Origin: Planctomycetaceae bacterium
Lineage (GTDB): Bacteria > Planctomycetota > Planctomycetia > Planctomycetales > Planctomycetaceae
NCBI GenBank assembly: GCA_029259875.1
Contig: JAJDEK010000287.1
Coordinates: 1 to 10,008, forward strand
Reading direction: 5' to 3'
Length of the DNA stretch: 10,008 nt
In this document: positions 8,851-10,008 of the stretch, one piece after another
Layout: each line of letters begins with the position of its first letter
Position numbering within the stretch: position 1 is the first letter of the stretch
Position numbers and translations under genes: made by a program
The notes under the pieces: generated by a model
Told to the model about the DNA's origin: nothing
Seen by the model: only the letters and a program-made list of their open reading frames with translations
The model's database searches: none

Positions 8851-9213
8851 TCAGGTGCTTTTTTTCGCACTTGACGCTGTCGCGCCGTTTTCGAAACTCT
8901 CTGTCCTGCGTCGCGCGCGTGGAGTTTTTTTCTGCTTAGTGCACATCGCGAACGCTAAGCATTTCCGCACCATAAAAACACCTCTTTTTAGCTGATTTTC
9001 ACCTGCATATCGAGAACCCGTTCGCCTTGTCTCGTATCGTTTTGCTCTTTTTGAGCACACTTTCGGATCGCGATTGAAGCACAAAGTATCAATTCCAAAC
9101 CACATCTCAGACAATAACGCGCATAAGTTTCGATTGACTACCTCACGCCATTTCGCATGATGTAACAAGGTCAGCAATGAAACACTGAATGCAAACCAGG
9201 GAAACGTATGCAT
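8851..9213 (-). CDS. Doubtful 120-residue reading frame, possibly not a gene
   Basis: The ATG at 9213 is preceded on the minus strand by AAGGAAAGG with a six-base spacer, a good ribosome binding site, which is the main argument for the frame. The N-terminus is mildly hydrophobic (MHTFPWFAFSVSLLTLL), and the rest is rich in Arg, Lys, Ser and Thr without any recognisable domain. Cysteines and tryptophans are scattered, there is no periodicity, and the frame covers the hairpin-rich DNA described elsewhere. This looks more like a chance frame, or a frame through a repeated element, than a normal protein. It is listed so that the region is not overlooked. Confidence 0.2.
   Translation of the reverse strand: MHTFPWFAFSVSLLTLLHHAKWREVVNRNLCALLSEMWFGIDTLCFNRDPKVCSKRAKRYETRRTGSRYAGENQLKRGVFMVRKCLAFAMCTKQKKTPRARRRTESFENGATASSAKKST
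8853..8872. repeat. Short hairpin with T-run loop after carB
   Basis: AGGTGC (8853-8858) pairs with GCACTT (8867-8872) through one G-U pair, around a loop of seven T and one C. The T-run sits in the loop and not after the stem, so it is not a standard rho-independent terminator, although it is the nearest structure downstream of the carB stop (about 43 bases). Confidence 0.35.
8933..8961. repeat. Nine-base-pair hairpin TGCTTAGTG / CGCTAAGCA
   Basis: The arms 8933-8941 and 8953-8961 pair with eight Watson-Crick pairs and one G-U pair, around an 11-base loop. This is the strongest stem in the downstream spacer. A T-run (8925-8931) precedes it on the plus strand, so neither strand gives a stem followed by a U-tract. 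It could be part of a structured RNA or of a repeated palindromic element. Confidence 0.45.
9043..9057. repeat. Short hairpin TGCTC-TTTTT-GAGCA
   Basis: Perfect five-base arms surround a loop of exactly five T. It resembles the other T-loop hairpin at 8853-8872, hinting that the segment is made of related small palindromes. Confidence 0.35.
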
Positions 9214-9535
9214 GTAAAACCTTTCCTTCTTAAGCTGAAACTACAGTTATGGCTGGTGAACGAAACCGATTTTCCAGTCTCTGCAAAATGAATCCAGCTA
9301 GAAATGATACAAAATAGCGCCCAGTTGCTCTAACTGAAAATCCCGAACGACATAGAGACAATGTGATGAACAGAGAAAGCTAGACCACTGGAAAGGAGAA
9401 TCTTAAAATCAGTAATACGTTTAGACATGGGAAAGCAGATGTGGTTACAATAGGAAATGCCTCTATTGTGAAACTGTTCTGCGTAGTGAAAAGCCATTTG
9501 AACTAAAACATCAGATCCAGAAACAAGCATCAATC

Positions 9536-10008
9536 ATGCCATCTCGAATTCCTCAGCTTAAACAAATTTTACACATTAGTTTCGCCCTAGTAGTTGGCCT
9601 GCTGCTGATGGTCAGTCCGGTTTGCGGGCAAAATAAGAAACCGAAGAAGAAGCCACAGCCCTTCCGCTGGGTGAACGAGTTAAAACAAAAACTTCCAGGT
9701 GTGGAACATGCCACGTTTCGCAGCCCGTCGATGAAAGTCGATGTCGGCTACTGCATTTATCTGCCACCACAATACAGTGCACCTCAAAATAACAAACAGC
9801 GATTTCCCGTCGTGTACTACCTGCATGGCGGTCGCCCCGGCAGCGAAACGAAGAGCATTCGACTGGCCGAATACATCAACAAACATATTTCAACTGGTGA
9901 TGTCACACCGATGATCTATGTATTCGTGAACGGTGGCCCCGTCAGTCACTATAATATGCCCGACCGCGAGCAAGCCATGGGTGAAGATGTCTTCGTGAAA
10001 GAGCTGAT
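9536..10008 (+). CDS. Secreted esterase, alpha/beta-hydrolase fold (esterase D / enterochelin-esterase-like), 3' end outside window
   Basis: The frame from ATG at 9536 stays open to the right edge, giving 157 residues. Residues 1-31 form a Sec signal peptide: basic start, hydrophobic core ISFALVVGLLLMV, and probable cleavage after V-C-G. The cysteine at 30 is preceded by Val, so it does not make a good lipobox. A lysine/proline-rich stretch (KKPKKKPQP, 34-42) follows. The body has TFRSPSMKVDVGYCIYLPPQY (60-80), which is the usual first strand pair of the putative-esterase family, then RFPVVYYLHGGRPG (89-102), where HGG is the oxyanion-hole motif, and MIYVFVNGG (126-134), the next core strand. 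The nucleophile serine (G-x-S-x-G) should lie just beyond the window. The substrate is unknown; planctomycetes carry many such secreted esterases, some linked to sugar-ester removal. The start has only weak purine-rich sequence upstream. Confidence 0.85.
   Translation, partial: MPSRIPQLKQILHISFALVVGLLLMVSPVCGQNKKPKKKPQPFRWVNELKQKLPGVEHATFRSPSMKVDVGYCIYLPPQYSAPQNNKQRFPVVYYLHGGRPGSETKSIRLAEYINKHISTGDVTPMIYVFVNGGPVSHYNMPDREQAMGEDVFVKEL

Larger units (their letters stand above)
8811..9535. other. Intergenic region of about 725 bases with CpG-rich, hairpin-bearing segment
   Basis: No convincing gene lies here. The first part (about 8855-9130) differs from the rest: CpG-dense around 8867-8920, with runs of seven T (8859-8865 and 8925-8931) and three short hairpins listed separately. 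The second part (about 9214-9535) is plain AT-rich DNA. It includes a Shine-Dalgarno-like GGAAAGGAG near 9390 that is followed by no start codon at a usable distance, and it presumably holds the promoter of the esterase gene. No clear terminator for carB was found. Confidence 0.55.

Noticed and set aside
9330..9533. 67-residue minus-strand frame upstream of the esterase
   Set aside because: No ribosome binding site or domain seen, and it occupies the likely promoter region of the esterase; treated as a chance frame.
9561..9631. Lipoprotein signal in the esterase (cysteine at residue 30)
   Set aside because: The residue before Cys is Val and Pro precedes it, which does not fit a lipobox; a normal signal peptidase I site at V-C-G is more likely.

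Overview
The window looks like an ordinary chromosomal segment of a planctomycete. This is a judgement from protein flavour, and I ran no database search. Three things point that way: a BatA/von Willebrand-type membrane protein C-terminus with the 'LPLDN' lead-in to a VLLVNG strand, a short lysine-rich coiled-coil protein of a type I associate with Planctomycetes, and an ammonium-transporter/histidine-kinase fusion like the one known from the anammox planctomycete Kuenenia. Base composition is moderate. carB is visibly more GC-rich than the other genes, and the intergenic DNA is AT-rich.

Layout. Positions 1-1254 (+) hold the 3' end of a large membrane protein gene cut by the left edge. A 59-residue coiled-coil protein (1348-1527, +) and a small TDD-superfamily aminocarboxypropyltransferase-like protein (1577-2059, +) follow. 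They converge, with only 13 bases between, on a large minus-strand gene (2073-4757) encoding an ammonium transporter domain fused to a hybrid histidine kinase with a C-terminal receiver. A gene-free gap of about 780 bases (4758-5540) separates this from carB (5541-8810, +), the large subunit of carbamoyl phosphate synthetase, which starts with GTG. A second gap of about 725 bases (8811-9535) holds CpG-rich, hairpin-bearing DNA and one doubtful minus-strand reading frame. From 9536 to the right edge is the 5' part of a secreted esterase of the alpha/beta-hydrolase fold.

How the genes relate. The ammonium sensor and carB both touch nitrogen metabolism: one appears to sense external ammonium, and the other makes carbamoyl phosphate for arginine and pyrimidines. 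They are divergent and separated by a long gap, so a shared regulatory region is possible but not shown. The other genes look like independent housekeeping or hypothetical units. No mobile element, CRISPR array, tRNA or rRNA was recognised.

The most interesting object is the transporter-kinase fusion. It keeps the twin pore histidines, the conserved aspartate and the binding-site tryptophan, but carries leucine where assimilatory transporters have the first phenylalanine of the Phe gate. That suggests it may be a sensor rather than a simple transporter.
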